DNA of 64,000 nt from Eurosta solidaginis (lineage: Eukaryota > Arthropoda > Insecta > Diptera > Tephritidae). The position numbers and the translations under genes are program-made. This document shows, in pieces, positions 10,385 to 21,867 of this stretch. The DNA is taken from the NCBI RefSeq assembly GCF_040869045.1, contig NC_090322.1, positions 78,267,675 through 78,331,674 of the forward strand, written 5' to 3'. Numbering within the stretch: position 1 is the first letter of the stretch; the number at the start of each line of letters is the position of its first letter. The notes under the pieces are model-generated. The model was not told the origin of the DNA, ran no database searches, and worked only from the letters and a program-made list of their open reading frames with translations.

Positions 10385-11970
10385 TTAAATGCTTTCTGCG
10401 GTGGTGTTGTGCTGCCGGATTGGCAGAAGGCACAGTTTGCTTACCGGTCGTTTCAATGTGCCATACTTAGTTTTCAATGTAACAACGCGAACTAGTGCAT
10501 CCGACCCGGGAGGAACCTCGATTACTCTCCCTCTTGCCCATTCATTTGGTGATAAGCGATCGTCTTTTATGAGCACCAAGTCGTTCACTTCTAGGTTATG
10601 TCGCTCTTGCTGCCATTTTGGACGATTTTGTAGATGCAACAGCCAGTCAGATGACCAACGTGACCAAAACTGTTGAATCATTCGTTGCAAGTCAAGGCGT
10701 TGCTGCTAAGCGATAGCGTGGATATTGCTCTCTCTGGAGGTGGGGCTAGTAGCGCATTGCCGATTAAAAAGTGACCCGGAGACAACACTTCTAGATCGTC
10801 AGGATCAGCGGTAAGTGGGCACAAAGTTCGCGAATTTAAGCAGGCCTCGATGCGAATCAACACGGTTGTTAGCTCCTCATACGTCAGGCGAGTACTTTGC
10901 ACAACACGTTTGAGATGGTGTTTTATGGATTTCACACTGGCTTCCCAAAGCCCACCAAAATTAGGTGCATGTGGTGGGTTAAAATGCCCTTGTATGCCCT
11001 TCTCCGCAAGTTTAGGTACTATTTCCCTCTCGATGGAGTCCTGGCACGCCCTTGTGTTTAAAATATTGTCAGCGCCTATGAAATTTCTGCCGTTGTCGCT
11101 GAAAATGTCACGACATAAGCCACGACGGCCGATGAATCTATGTAATGCCATGAGAAAAAGTTCAGTTGACATTCGGTAACGACTTCCAAATGCACAGCCT
11201 TCTTTGCCAGGCAGATAAAGATGACAATATACCCTTTGTATGCAGTGTTACCTCGGAATTTTGAGGATTTTAGTTCAAATGCGCCAGTATAATCCGTGCC
11301 AGTAGCTTCAAATGGTCTTGTTGGTTGGTTGATTCGGTGAAAAGGTAAGTTTTCCATCATTTGTTTGGATATTTCAGGTTTGTTTCGAAAGCATGTTATG
11401 CACTTTCGAATTCTTGCAGCTACACGTTGCCGACCTCGAACAATCCAATATAGTGGTCGTAAATTCGTCAGAGTTAGTTGCACTCCTCCGTGCAACGTGT
11501 TGTTATGTGCATTGTCAATCAATAAATTGGTGAAGTGATGATGACTTGGAACGAATATAGGGTGCTTCTGACGGTAGGGTAAAGTTGATCGGTGTAGTCT
11601 TCCTCCTACCCGAAGCAATCCGGTTGAAGTCTCGACGAAAGGTGCTAAACCCCTTATTGTCGATTTTGCTGGCAACGGATCATTCGAATTAATACAGGAC
11701 ATATCACTGGCAAAACAGTCCTGTTGCACTAACTTAATTAGCTTAATTAAACTATCGTGTAACTCGTTCACTTGAAGCGGCCCATTTTTGCGCTGTGCTC
11801 TGTTGTCTTTAAGTGCGTTGTAAATATATCGATAAATCCAGGCTGATATGCGAATTAGTTTGGTTAGCGATGAATAATGATACAGGATTGAATCTCCTTG
11901 AATGCAGACGTGAACATGGACTTTAGCAGACTTGGCTTCCATTTCCTCTTCGTTAAATTTGTGAACGTGT
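10385..11970 (-). pseudogene. BEL integrase and C-terminal tail
   Basis: Integrase inserts the DNA copy into the host chromosome. An HHCC-type zinc region lies near 11380-11520 (HAHNNTLHGG, then CITC). The catalytic core follows: GTDYTGAF with the first D (about 11290-11310), SDNGRNFIGADN with the second D (about 11065-11105) and APNFGGLWEASVK with the E (about 10935-10970). The tail 10385-10690 has the chromodomain-like DLVLIKDD and RGRVIEV blocks typical of BEL. The core is split between two frames near 11170 and the tail is in a third frame. Confidence 0.85.
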
Positions 11971-12785
11971 TTATGAAACTTCACTAGGTTTCCGGAGCCA
12001 GGTTGGCCCATTCCACCATAAATCGAATGTTGATAACTGTTTTGGCATTAAAGCGCGAGTTGCACAATCAACCGGATTGTTCTTTGTATCAACGTGGCTC
12101 CAATTTTCTATGGCTGACTTTGACTGTATTTTACTGACGCGATTCGCTACAAATACTTTCAATCGTGTTGTGTCGCCATGAATCCAGTGCAATACAACCA
12201 TTGCGTCACTCCAAAAATACATTGGAATCTCATCGATATGCACCTTCAAGATTTTCTTCGCCCATGAAGTTATGTTTGTGGCTAATTCTGCGGCACACAA
12301 TTCTACTCGAGGAATTGTTAATGTTAGCTTCGTTGGTGTTGTTTTCGATTTGGCAGTCAGCAGTTGTGTGTGCACGTTACCATTTTCTTCTGTGATGCCA
12401 ATGTATACACAAGCCGCGAATGCAACGCTGAAGCCATCGCAAAACGTATGCAATTCTGCAGACTGTATTCTTGGTGAGTATTTGATCCATCGTGGAAGGA
12501 TATTTCTTTGATAGATGGGAGCTCGGTAGTGAATTCCGCCCAAATCTCGTTCAGCTTTCCGGAAACCTTATCGCCCCACCTCAATGGAGCATGCTCTTGG
12601 TCCTGGTTGTATGCCCAAACTTGTTTTAAACTAATTTTTTCGATAACGATGATTGGCGCGATGAGTCCCAATGGCTCAAATAAACGAACCGTGGTTGACA
12701 AAATAGTTCGTCTTGTAGCAATAGTTGGAACGTCAAATCTTAATTGAAACTTGCCAATTCATGCCCAACGTCTTAACCGTATTTA
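11971..12785 (-). pseudogene. BEL RNase H region
   Basis: Two overlapping minus-strand frames (12357-12701 and 11971-12543) carry the connection after RT (FEPLGLIAPI near 12670) and the RNase H-like domain: ELHTFCDGFSVAFAA with an acidic residue (about 12420-12460), ELCAAELA near 12290 and YFWSDAMVVLHWI near 12200. A frameshift around 12380-12540 separates the halves. Confidence 0.8.
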
Positions 12786-12804
12786 TTTATTTATTTATTT
12801 ATCA
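12780..12804. repeat. (TTTA)n microsatellite in BEL pol
   Basis: About six TATT units sit between the RT and the post-RT segment of the BEL polyprotein and end the RT frame. A similar (TTTA)n run interrupts the RT of an unrelated LINE at 49765-49797. Confidence 0.85.
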
Positions 12805-14004
12805 CTGTGCAGTTGTCGTAACGAGCTCGGGTATCGGTGTTCAAGGGGAATTGATCCCAATAGTGAGGGATGATTGGCAGACCATTTTCTCAACTCCATG
12901 CCGGCTGACTGTAGTGCCGATTTCACTTGCTTTAGTTTATTTAAAGCAGATTCCACTGAATGGTCTCCTGATTGCACGTCGTCTACGTACATTTCTCTCT
13001 TCAATACATTTTCTGCCAGTGGGTGGCGTTCCTTTTCGTCGTCCGCGATTCTGCTTATGACACTGATAGCAGTACATGGTGCCGAAGTAGTACCAAATGT
13101 GACAGTTGTAAGGCAATATTCCTCTATGTCACCTTGATTGTTGCGCCATAGCATCTTTTGATATGGTATGTCATCCGGGTGCATTTCGATGCACCTATAC
13201 ATTTTTTGCACATCGGCGTTGAAAGCAAACTCATATAATCTCCAATTGAACAATACTGCTGGGAGCTCGGTTTGGAGTACTGGCCCGATGCACAAAATAT
13301 CATTCAGTGCCTTTCCGTTAGACCTTTTTGCCGACGCATCAAAGACAACCCGAAGTTTGGTGGTCAAACTGCTTTCTCGGATCACTGCATGATGTGGTAA
13401 GACACACGCCGTAACTGCTGTTTGGTTTGCTGTGGTGATGGATAAAATGTTCATCTTCTGTAGATGTCGATGGAACTATTTGGTTTAGTTGAAAATATTC
13501 TTGAATCGCTTCGATATAACTTTCCAGGATTTTTTCTGTACGAAGAAAATGCCGTTCTAGTTGCTGGAATCGATTGATAGCCATTTGTCTTGATCGACCT
13601 AATGTTTGGGTTGGATCAAAGTAAGTTTTTAGTGGTAATTGAACTAGATACTTCCCTGTTCGTTGTCGAACGCAATTTTGATTGAAGAAGTCGATGAACC
13701 ATTTCTCCTCCTGTGTTATGTCTCGTTCTTCCGGTATTTGCTCTGATTCGAACAAACGCTGAACAAGTGTATCCAATTGCGATTTGATTGCTACATGGTG
13801 ACAATGAACGGTGGGTGACGGATTGTAAGTTGCAGTTGATGATGCAACTTGACCATATAGAATCCAACCAAAATACGAATTTTGAGCAATGAGTTGGTCA
13901 CGTTGACCGATACGGATATCTGGCAATAAAATTGATGCTTGCATTTTCGTCCCAATGAGTAAATCAATGTTGCTTGGACGAAAATATGTTGGATCTGCCA
14001 ACAC
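12805..14004 (-). pseudogene. BEL reverse transcriptase
   Basis: Minus-strand frames 13339-14004 and 12795-13454 together form the post-protease region and RT. Motifs include LRVVFDASAKRSNGKALND (about 13310-13365) and FNADVQKMYRCIEM with the catalytic D (about 13175-13220). TFGTTSAPC lies near 13080 and MYVDD at 12978-12992, the BEL form of YxDD. A frameshift lies near 13400-13450, between the upstream region and the finger domain. Confidence 0.87.
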
Positions 14005-14034
14005 CAGACCATTGATGTGTGACCAATCATTTGG

Positions 14035-14739
14035 CTAGATTTGGTTACTTGGTAGCTGCGATGTGACTTTGTCCATTACAAATGCCATTTGTACGAATGC
14101 CTCAAAGTGAGGATTGAGGTTTGATCGAAGTTGAAAGCTGACGCACTCTCTGCTAGTGTCGGAACTTCCGCCCATGCCACTCACATTAGTGTGTGTGGGT
14201 GTACGATGTAGGCCCAATGCCTGTGCGGCTGGATTTGCGATGAGAGTGCCCTCCGAGCACTGGTCGATAAGAGCTCTGAGCGTTATTTGTTGTCCAGTAT
14301 TACCATTGACAACTGGTACTAATGCTGTGGCTAATAACACTTTTGCTGGTTGTTGTGGTGTTTGCTCTGACTTGAAGCTTGCAGCATAGGTTTTTATTTT
14401 GGGTGGGCACGGAGCCTGTGTTGTATTCTGAGCTGATGTCGTTGCATTCTCAGATGAATTGGTGGCTACTGATCTTCCGTTTAAGGAATAATGTAGAAGT
14501 GTGTGATGTCTTTGGCCACAGTTTCTGCAATTCGATCTGCTCGGGCATTTGGAAACGAAATGATTAGTTCCTAAGCAATTTATACAGAGATGAAGCTGAT
14601 CCACCATTGCCTTTTTTGCAAAACAGTCACGAGCGATGAAATCTGGACACGATCGAATATTGTGTGTCCCCGTGCAATTGGGTAGCATACATTTTTCTTT
14701 AGATACGGACGTAGTAACGTGATAAGTTTTCCTTTGCAA
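14035..14739 (-). pseudogene. BEL zinc knuckles and protease
   Basis: 234-residue frame. A CCHC knuckle, CINCLGTNHFVSKC (about 14525-14570), and a second cysteine-rich unit, CRNCGQRHH, bind nucleic acid. Downstream ALIDQCSEGTLI (about 14250-14285) is the aspartic protease active site. Most BEL proteases have a glycine at the third position of this motif; here it is a cysteine, which would probably inactivate the enzyme. The frame ends at 14035 and the next begins at 14004 in another phase. Confidence 0.82.
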
Positions 14740-15759
14740 TTGTGTTTTGGTTCCTGATTTCAGTTTTATCGAAGATTTAGCCTTTGTTGCTTGGTTCTGC
14801 TGATACGATCATTCTTGCACTGACTGGCTGCTTCGTTCGAGATTACTTACACTTATTAAACTAGTGTTAGGAAATGCCTCGAATTCGGAGTACGTTGGCA
14901 CCTTACTTTTAGATCCCAAATGGTGTCCCCAAGCCTTTAAGGTCTCTGGAGCTAATTTTTTGATGGCGAAATGCGTTAAGAGATCATTGATATCCGTAAC
15001 CTTGAGACGAAGAAGTTATGTGGCACAGCCCTTTAAAATGAATTGCAAATGTCTCATTTCGGAAGACTGTTCCTTTGTCATGAACGGTAGCGATATAAAT
15101 TCATCCACACGCTCAGCGAATACTACGCGCGGGTTGTCATAGCGTTGTTTCAGCAATTCTAAAGCGATCGGGTAGTTTAACTCTGAAAGCTGTAGTTCGT
15201 GGATGTCTCTATGCTGTTCAATTTTGAGCGCTGTGCAAGTAATGGAATTTTTGTATCGAATTCAACTCTGGTTTTTGGTGAACTATCGAGTAAACGTTTC
15301 ATTAAAGCTATGCCAGTCTTTTGCATTTCCTGTAAATGATGGTAATGGTATTTCTGGAAACTTGGTCGTGGTGATACTCCGTGGGAACGTAACACCCGTG
15401 CTAGTAGCTGCCGCTGGTTGTGAGGGTGTTGGTGGAGTTGGATACTTCTCCTCTTTCATCTCCGATAGCTCGGAAAACACTTCATCATAATTCTCAGGAA
15501 AAGCACCGTATTCATCCTGCTTAATGTAATCCTCCCCAATATCAGGCGCTGCATTAACTATTATTTTGTGTCTCGTTAGGAACTCTTGACGCCGTTCTTT
15601 TAGCGCTTCCAATTTTAAATCAAATATTCTCACCGTGCGCTTTTCTTGTGCATATTGTTTAAACTTTGATATGTATTCCTTTACTATTTTTGCACTTTCT
15701 CGCTGGAGCGCTATAAGGCGTTCGAGCGCAAAAGACTCCTCCAATTTTGAAGTATCCAT
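14740..15759 (-). pseudogene. BEL gag
   Basis: The open frame 15283-15759 starts MDTSKLEESFALERLIALQR, 257 bases inside the 5' LTR edge, a plausible natural start. It is helical and charged at first (coiled-coil-like to about residue 85). It then has a proline-rich spacer and the LPSFTGNAKDWHSF motif found at the start of the conserved gag domain of BEL elements. The frame then shifts: 15177-15395 and other short frames carry the rest to the knuckles. Confidence 0.82.
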
Positions 15760-16016
15760 TTTGATTGCAAACGCAAATCCCTTTTGTGCTGATTTTTATT
15801 AACGTGCGTGGTTAATTCCCTTTGATTCTAATCACACCGGTACAATCGTATATGACTCCGCACTCATTAGCAGTTGTTGGAATATGTTACCTTCTATGTG
15901 AACGGTGCAATCAGAAGTTTGTATAACCAAACGGTAAAGTCGGATGATTAGAACATTGTAGACAATATTCAATTATTTTGCTTGTCACTTAATTCCCCTC
16001 ATGGGCCACCAAAAAA

Positions 16017-16448
16017 TGTTCATAACTGTATATCAGAAAAAAATTTATTAATATGCAGTTCGTTGGTGACTGAAAACACTTGTATTTACTGTGTTCACTT
16101 GTGTTTACCAGTTTACTGTTGGTCGATTTACGTTTTGATATATTTTACCTTTTAGTGTATACAAAGTACCTATATTACTCTCTCTAAGGTTAATTGGTAT
16201 GCGTTGAACATTTGCGCTAATATTTATCTATATACATATCATAGACAGAGAAACTTGCTCTTTAGTTGGTTAGGCAGAGTTCTGTGGCTGTGAACGCAGC
16301 CTTTTCGTGATGTGATGTAGCCAAGTTCTTCACCTTAGAAACTGTCAAATGCAAAAAGCAGTGGTGACACGGATAGACGTAACCAAAACAAACTAGAGCA
16401 ATTAAAATTGGAAGTTCATCAATAATTGAGTGGTTGCAGATTCGTCCA
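16017..16448 (-). repeat. BEL 5' LTR
   Basis: 432 bp with TG..CA ends, the longer of the two LTRs. It should hold the promoter of the element on the minus strand. The candidate primer site is directly inside it (16011 downwards). Confidence 0.92.
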
Positions 16449-16462
16449 TGAGAAGAAAGGGA

Positions 16463-16740
16463 AAGCTGGAAGAAAAGGTCTGTCCGTGTCAGGTGGAGTC
16501 ATCCCTCCCCTTCTGCGTAAAACCTTGACGCAGCCTTGGGCGTTGCATAGACTCCGAAACTTTAGCAACGCCCCCTTAGCCTGACATGTGTCCGTCCGTC
16601 AATGTCCCATGTCCCTTATCTGTCTAGTCTGTCACGGTAACCTCACATCCACGTCTCCTCTAATACTCCCATGCAACACCCACACCAAATTTATGCCTAA
16701 TTAGCCTGACATTTTTGAAATGACTTCAACCCATAAAATA
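16463..16740 (+). repeat. Diverged repeat related to 44480-44705
   Basis: A GC-richer block with AGCCCCCTTAGCCTGA-like and GTCCGTCAA motifs in the same order as in the reverse complement of 44480-44705. Both blocks continue to a CACCAAA/AACCCAT end. It is a dispersed element of unknown type; no coding frame. Confidence 0.5.
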
Positions 16741-16900
16741 AGGTTTAAATAAAAAAAAGGGCTTGTAAATTCAACTTGTAGGACAATAATGTTTATTTAA
16801 CAAAACGAAATTAATTGGCAATAAAGTTCAAAAAAAGGTGGAAATACAATCGAAAAATATAATAAAAAAGTATTTACAATCCATAAAAAATAACTATTTA

Positions 16901-17794
16901 CAGCCCAATTCTAAACGAAAATTCCGTGCGAGTTTTTTCCCTTCTCCCATTCCTCGTATTCTAAATAAAAATTCCTTGAGAGTTTTTTCACTTCTCCCTT
17001 ACCTCCTATTCTGAACAATGTTCGAAAAAGAGGAAACCGCTTATGGGAGAAAGTAGGTATTATGAATGTGAGGGAGAGGGAGATTTCTTTGCCATTTCAT
17101 AGGAGTTTTTTCACTAGTTAAATTAAAGGGAATGCATCAAAATAGTTAAAGGAAATTGGTTCTTTTAAGAAAGAACACTTATTTGTACAAATTTGCGCTA
17201 AAATATGTATTTACATTCTACCACAATATTCTCACTGTTAATACAACGACAACAGCAACCACAATATTCTTTATTTTAAGTCGAAAAGTATATCATAAGC
17301 AACGGAAGAGCTCTTTGTATATTTGATGCAGCCATCCAGAAATTGCGCAAGGATTTTTTAAGAAGGCTTAATTAGATTTTGGCATATGGCGAAAGGCGAA
17401 CTCAACTCGACGTGGCCTGCAGAATGAATGCAGGTAGCTCCGGCGGATTTGTGTTAACCCGCCGTCTTCTTCTTATGCTCCTCTCTTGATGTTGCTGTGG
17501 CACCAATTCATTACTCATTTCAGTGTATACCACATGAAATACTATATTACGCATTGTTTATACCTTATTTCTTAATTTCAAACAAATTCGCAACAATTAA
17601 ACTTTTCAATTTTTTAAACAAAATAAGAAATGCGCAACGAAATTTCAATTGAAAAAACAGCTGACTTCGAAAATTCGAAATTCCTATTCCCCAATTTTTC
17701 TTCTCCCTAGGAGAAAAGAATTGGAGGAATTTAACCGCGGGAATAAAAAAATCCGCGAGAACAAAATTCCGCGAGAATATTTAGAATTGGTCTG
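16901..17794 (-). mobile_element. PIF/Harbinger-like non-autonomous element, copy 2
   Basis: Reverse-oriented copy of the 4007-4909 element, colinear along its whole length. The ends are CAGCCCAATTCTAAACG on the left and, reversed from the right, CAGACCAATTCTAAATATT. Possible flanking duplication TTTA (16897-16900 and 17795-17798), not the 3 bp seen at copy 1, so the TSD rule stays open. It contains the same 26 bp LINE-tail insertion (17233-17258) with its 12 bp TSD. Confidence 0.65.
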
Positions 17795-18202
17795 TTTATC
17801 AATAAAAGGTATTTCTAATCCCTAATTCAATTTCAACAAATTTAATCCAAATAATTCAAATAAATAGTAAAAAGGAAAATAATTAAACTAGGCTTATTTA
17901 TATATATACGTATATAGATTAGTATATGTATGTACATATATACCACTTTATACTTTTATAAATGAAAAAAAAACTTCACGATGAAAATATGAAAAAAAGC
18001 CAAAACAATAAAAATAAAGTGGGTAAGATAATAAAAATCCAAAGGTAAATGATTAATAAGAAAAAGGAAACTTTTAAAGTCACGGCTTGCGAGGAACAAG
18101 AAAAAAATTGCCAAAGCACCAAAATCAAAAGTCGGAATTATCGTAACGCCACTGTTATGCATACGCTCAATTGCATGGTATATATAGTATGTTTATGTGA
18201 AT
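17795..18202. other. AT-rich spacer
   Basis: About 400 bp of A/T-rich sequence with TATATA runs. No gene or known repeat recognised. Confidence 0.5.
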
Positions 18203-19277
18203 GGGGTATTCCATCCCATTTCGACCAATTTTGAACCCGACCCCTTTAGAATTGGCTAAACGTTTTTCTTCTTTTTCTAGCTTACGAAAGACGTTTTTCA
18301 GAATTTTTTCAAATTTTTTCATCCAACTCAAAAAAAGTTATAAATTAAAAAAAAAAAACGGTGTTTTTTTTCAAAATGCTATAAATTTTTCAAAAATTGA
18401 CCGTTTGGGAAATTTGTTTTAAAATGTACTTTTCGGAAAAAATACAAAAACATTTTTAGTTTTTTTTTGTAATTTTTCAGTTTTTCGAGATTTTTCGAAT
18501 TACGCCATTTTTTTTCTCATAAAAAACTTCAATCAATTCTGCAATCATCCCCACTAATCCCGGAGTGGGCCGATAATTTTTTTTTTTATTTAATTGAAAA
18601 AAAAACTAAACATTTTTTTGTATTTTTTCCGAAAAGTACATTTAAAAACAAATTAAAAAAAAAAAAGATCCCAAAAGGTCAATTTTTGAAAAAGTTATAG
18701 CATTTTGAAAACAAAAACGGTGTCCAACTTAAAATAAGTTATGAATTGTTAAAAAAAAAACGGTGTTTTTTTCAAAATGCTATAACTTTTTCAAAAATTG
18801 ACCGTTTGGGATCTTTTTTTTTTAATTTGTTTTTAAATGTACTTTTCGGAAAAAATACAAAAAAATGTTTAGTTTTTTTTTCAATTAAAAAAAAAAAAAT
18901 TATCGGCCCACTCCGGGATTAGTGGGCATGATTGCAGAATTGATTGAAGTTTTTTATGAGAAAAAAAAAAACATGGCGAAATTCGAAAAATCTCGAAAAA
19001 CTGAAAAATTACAAAAAAAAAAACTTTAAAAATTTGTTTGTATTTTTTCCGAAAAGTACATTTAAAAACAAATTAAAAAAAAAAAGATCCCAAACGGTCA
19101 ATTTTTGAAAAAGTTATAGCATTTTGAAAAAAACACCGTTTTTTTTTTTTAAATTCATACCTTTTTTTGAGTTGGATGAAAAAATTTGAAAAAATTCTGA
19201 AAAACGTCTTTCGTAAGCTAGAAAAAGAAGAAAAACGTTCAGCCAATTCTATTGGTCGAAATGGGATGGAATACCCC
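18203..19277. mobile_element. 1.08 kb palindromic foldback element, copy F1
   Basis: Begins GGGGTATTCCATCCCATTTC and ends with its complement. The left half (to about 18740) is the inverted repeat of the right half over nearly its whole length. Each half contains a smaller inverted pair (ACTTTTCGGAAAAAATAC and its complement, about 18427-18445 and 18623-18641). A second, simpler copy (39898-40358 plus 43375-43528) is about 615 bp without its RTE insertion, so F1 looks like a head-to-head dimer of that unit. No coding capacity and no clear TSD beyond AT at the ends. Superfamily unknown. Confidence 0.8.
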
Positions 19278-19370
19278 ATACACATAGTGTAAGAAAACTT
19301 AATAACTTAATAACTAGCATTCACCGATCTATCCAGCAACGAAGGCGCCTGCGTCGAAGAGAGATGGGGA

Positions 19371-19388
19371 GGGGGGGGGGGGGGGGGG
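19371..19388 (+). repeat. 18-base G homopolymer
   Basis: An uninterrupted run of 18 G following GAGATGGGGA. Such runs are rare in AT-rich fly DNA and can form G-quadruplexes; the exact length may be a sequencing artefact. Confidence 0.8.
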
Positions 19389-19550
19389 TGGCTGAAAAGT
19401 TAAAAGTGCATACATAAACTGACATATACCTATGAGCGGATTCTATGTTGGAAGTTTTTCCAACTCCTACCAGTGATAGTGGGAGAGGGGATATTTTCTG
19501 TTTTGACTTTATTCGGACATGCGGTCGCGGTCCGAATCAAAGTAAAAATA

Positions 19551-21119
19551 TTTCCTCCCTTTTTCTATGCCGAAAAAACATTCTGTTAATAATTAAATAC
19601 AAAGGTGATAAAATAAAATAAAAAAAAGGGTCATGAATAAAAAAATAAAGTTACTATGGTGCAAAAAAGGTGGCCAAATCGAACTTCACGAAGAAACAAA
19701 ACTTTACTGACCAGATATAGTTTAAGTGCAAACAAAGGAAACAAAAAAATGGTCAAAGCAAATATGCGGAAAAGATTTGTGTGTAAAGAAGGAAGAAGAA
19801 AAAAAATATACTAAGAAGATCGGCAAAACCAGGTAGGAAATTAACGAGGCTCGGAATAAGTGATTTTGGCCAAAATAAAAAAAACGAAATTACCTACTAA
19901 AAAGCGAAAAATAGCCGAATCTGGTGACATACATATATATGTCTATATACACATATATTCACATACATATGTCCTTTCAATTTAACAAAAATTTTACGAA
20001 GTTCAAACTAAAGATATTGACATTAGGCTGAAAAAAAAAAAAAAAAAATTATAAAAAAAATTCTGGCAACAAATGAAACCAAAAAAAAAAAAATAAATCT
20101 AACTAAATTACTCTACTGGTATTCAATAGAACAGACTAATAAAAACACCAAATGCAAACAAACGTAATTCAAACGAAAAAATGCCCACAAGAAAATGGAT
20201 AGGTAATTTTTGATCTCTGCTCGGCAGTGGCTCGAGACTTGCTCCTCCTCCCCTCTTCGATATTCTCCTCTGCTGCAATAAATGTATCATCCAAAATCCT
20301 CCTTGGTGCCGGGACAGGCGCGAATGGAGGTTCTACCTGTCTCTTCTTTCCTCCCTTTTTCTATGTCGAAAAAACATTCTGTTAATAATTAAATACAAAG
20401 GTGATCAAATAAAATACAAAAAAAAGGGTCATGAATAAAAAAATAAAGTTATTATGGTGCAAGAAAGGTGGCCAAATCGAACTTCACGAAAAAACAAAAC
20501 TTTACTGACCAGATATAGTTTAAGTGCCAAAAAAGGAAACAAAAAAAAAATGGTCAAAGCAAATATGCGGAAAAGATTTGTGTGTAAATAAGGAAGAAGA
20601 AAAAAAATATACTAAGAAGATAGGCAAAACCAGGTAGGAAATTAACGAGTCTCGGAATAAGTAATTTTGGCCAAAAAAAAAAACGAAATTACCTACTAAA
20701 AAGCGAAAAATAGCCGAATCTGGTGACATACATATATGTGTCTATATACACATATATTCTTTCAATTTAACAAAAATTTTACGAAGTTGAAACTAAAGAT
20801 ATTGACATTAGTGTGAACAAAAAAAAAAGAAATTCTGGCAACAAATGAAACAAAAAAAATCAAACTAAATTACTCTACGGCTACCTCAATGGTGTTCAAT
20901 AGAAGAGACTAATAAAAAAACCAAATGCAAACAAACGTAATTCAAACGAAAAAAATGCCCACAAGAAAATAGATAAGTAATTTTTGATCTCTGCTCGGCA
21001 GTGGCTCGAGACTTGCTCCTCCTGCCCTCTTCGATATTCTCCTCTGCTGCAATAAATGTATCATCCAAAATCCTCCTTGGTTCCGAGACAGGCGCGAATG
21101 GAGGCTCTACCTGTCTCTT
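19551..21119. repeat. 796 bp direct tandem duplication
   Basis: The block starting TTTCCTCCCTTTTTCTATG at 19551 repeats at 20347 and runs to about 21119, with short indels and substitutions. Both units end in a GC-richer part (CTCTGCTCGGCAGTGGCTCG onwards) that encodes the start of a short minus-strand frame. Confidence 0.85.
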
Positions 21120-21164
21120 CGTGATTTCCGGCACCGCACTTATGTTTCTTCTTCTTCCTCTCAC
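20886..21164 (-). CDS. Small basic frame, unknown
   Basis: 92-residue minus-strand frame starting MRGRRRNISAVPEITKRQVE, charged for about 65 residues and then hydrophobic where it runs into AT-rich DNA. The charged part is repeated, without the start codon, in the upstream duplication unit. It may be the N-terminus of a gag or other TE protein. I do not recognise it, and it may not be a gene. Confidence 0.2.
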   Translation of the reverse strand: MRGRRRNISAVPEITKRQVEPPFAPVSEPRRILDDTFIAAEENIEEGRRSKSRATAEQRSKITYLFSCGHFFRLNYVCLHLVFLLVSSIEHH

Positions 21165-21867
21165 TTAATATTAATCTGTTAACAGTTGTGTATTTGTGCT
21201 GATATGCTCTTCAGCTTGGCTTCCTATTCAGTTGCTGGACAGGGTACGGGGTATTGGTTCCTATCTTGAGGCGGTATTTGTAGGCCCGTTAACACGCAAA
21301 CGGAAAAAGAAACACCTTTTTTCTTTAAAAAAAACCTTTTGGTACTTAAAAATTTTTTCACCAAATAAACACTCCCGTTCTGGTTCAATTCGATTTTGAT
21401 ATTGCAAGAAGCCGTTTGCTCGTTTGGTGATCAATCCCCATTAGCTGAAAGTTTGCCGTTTTTCCTTTTTCACTCAAATACGAAAGACATAATACACACA
21501 ATCTCACATTGACGGGATACGGTATCTACAAATTTACACGAACTATCTCCACATATACTAACAGATACATATTCGTACATCTCTATATATGTGTTTGCTT
21601 TCTACCAGTTACTAACACATGTATACATAGCTCTGTTGGCGTAAGCACACATATACCTCCGTAGATGTTCGAATATGATTAACCCTGCATTAACCAACAG
21701 GCTGCCGCTACAAATACTGTAAAAATCCATTGTTACAAAGCTCTTAAGCGCGCCTAAAACATTCCACACAATTAGGATTAAATAGCGTACAGAATTAGTA
21801 TGTTCTTAAATGGTGAATAAAAGGAATAGCAACAAAAAGGCAATACCTAGAGACCGATTGCAAAGCG
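21165..21867. other. Unassigned region
   Basis: About 700 bp without a convincing coding frame. It could include the 5' flank or LTR of whatever element the 796 bp repeat belongs to, but no second copy in this window lets me define ends. Confidence 0.4.

Larger units (their letters stand above)
9857..16453 (-). mobile_element. BEL/Pao LTR retrotransposon, complete but decayed
   Basis: The element runs on the minus strand from 16448 down to 9862 (about 6.6 kb). Two LTRs bound it, and a perfect 5 bp TSD, TGAGA (9857-9861 and 16449-16453), flanks them. Coding order in the sense direction is gag, zinc knuckles, protease, RT, RNase H, integrase, which is the BEL/Pao order. Next to the 5' LTR the sense strand reads TGGTGGCCCATGAGGGG, the expected place for a tRNA primer site; I could not identify the tRNA. 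Next to the 3' LTR it reads GGGAGGAG, a short polypurine tract. Frameshifts and stops break every domain, so it cannot make its own proteins. Confidence 0.93.

Noticed and set aside
9862..16448. BEL element as an endogenous retrovirus with an env gene
   Set aside because: No frame for an envelope protein lies between integrase and the 3' LTR; the gap is about 100 bp.
19371..19388. Telomere-like or regulatory G-quadruplex
   Set aside because: A pure G homopolymer with no repeated telomeric motif; its length is also prone to sequencing error.
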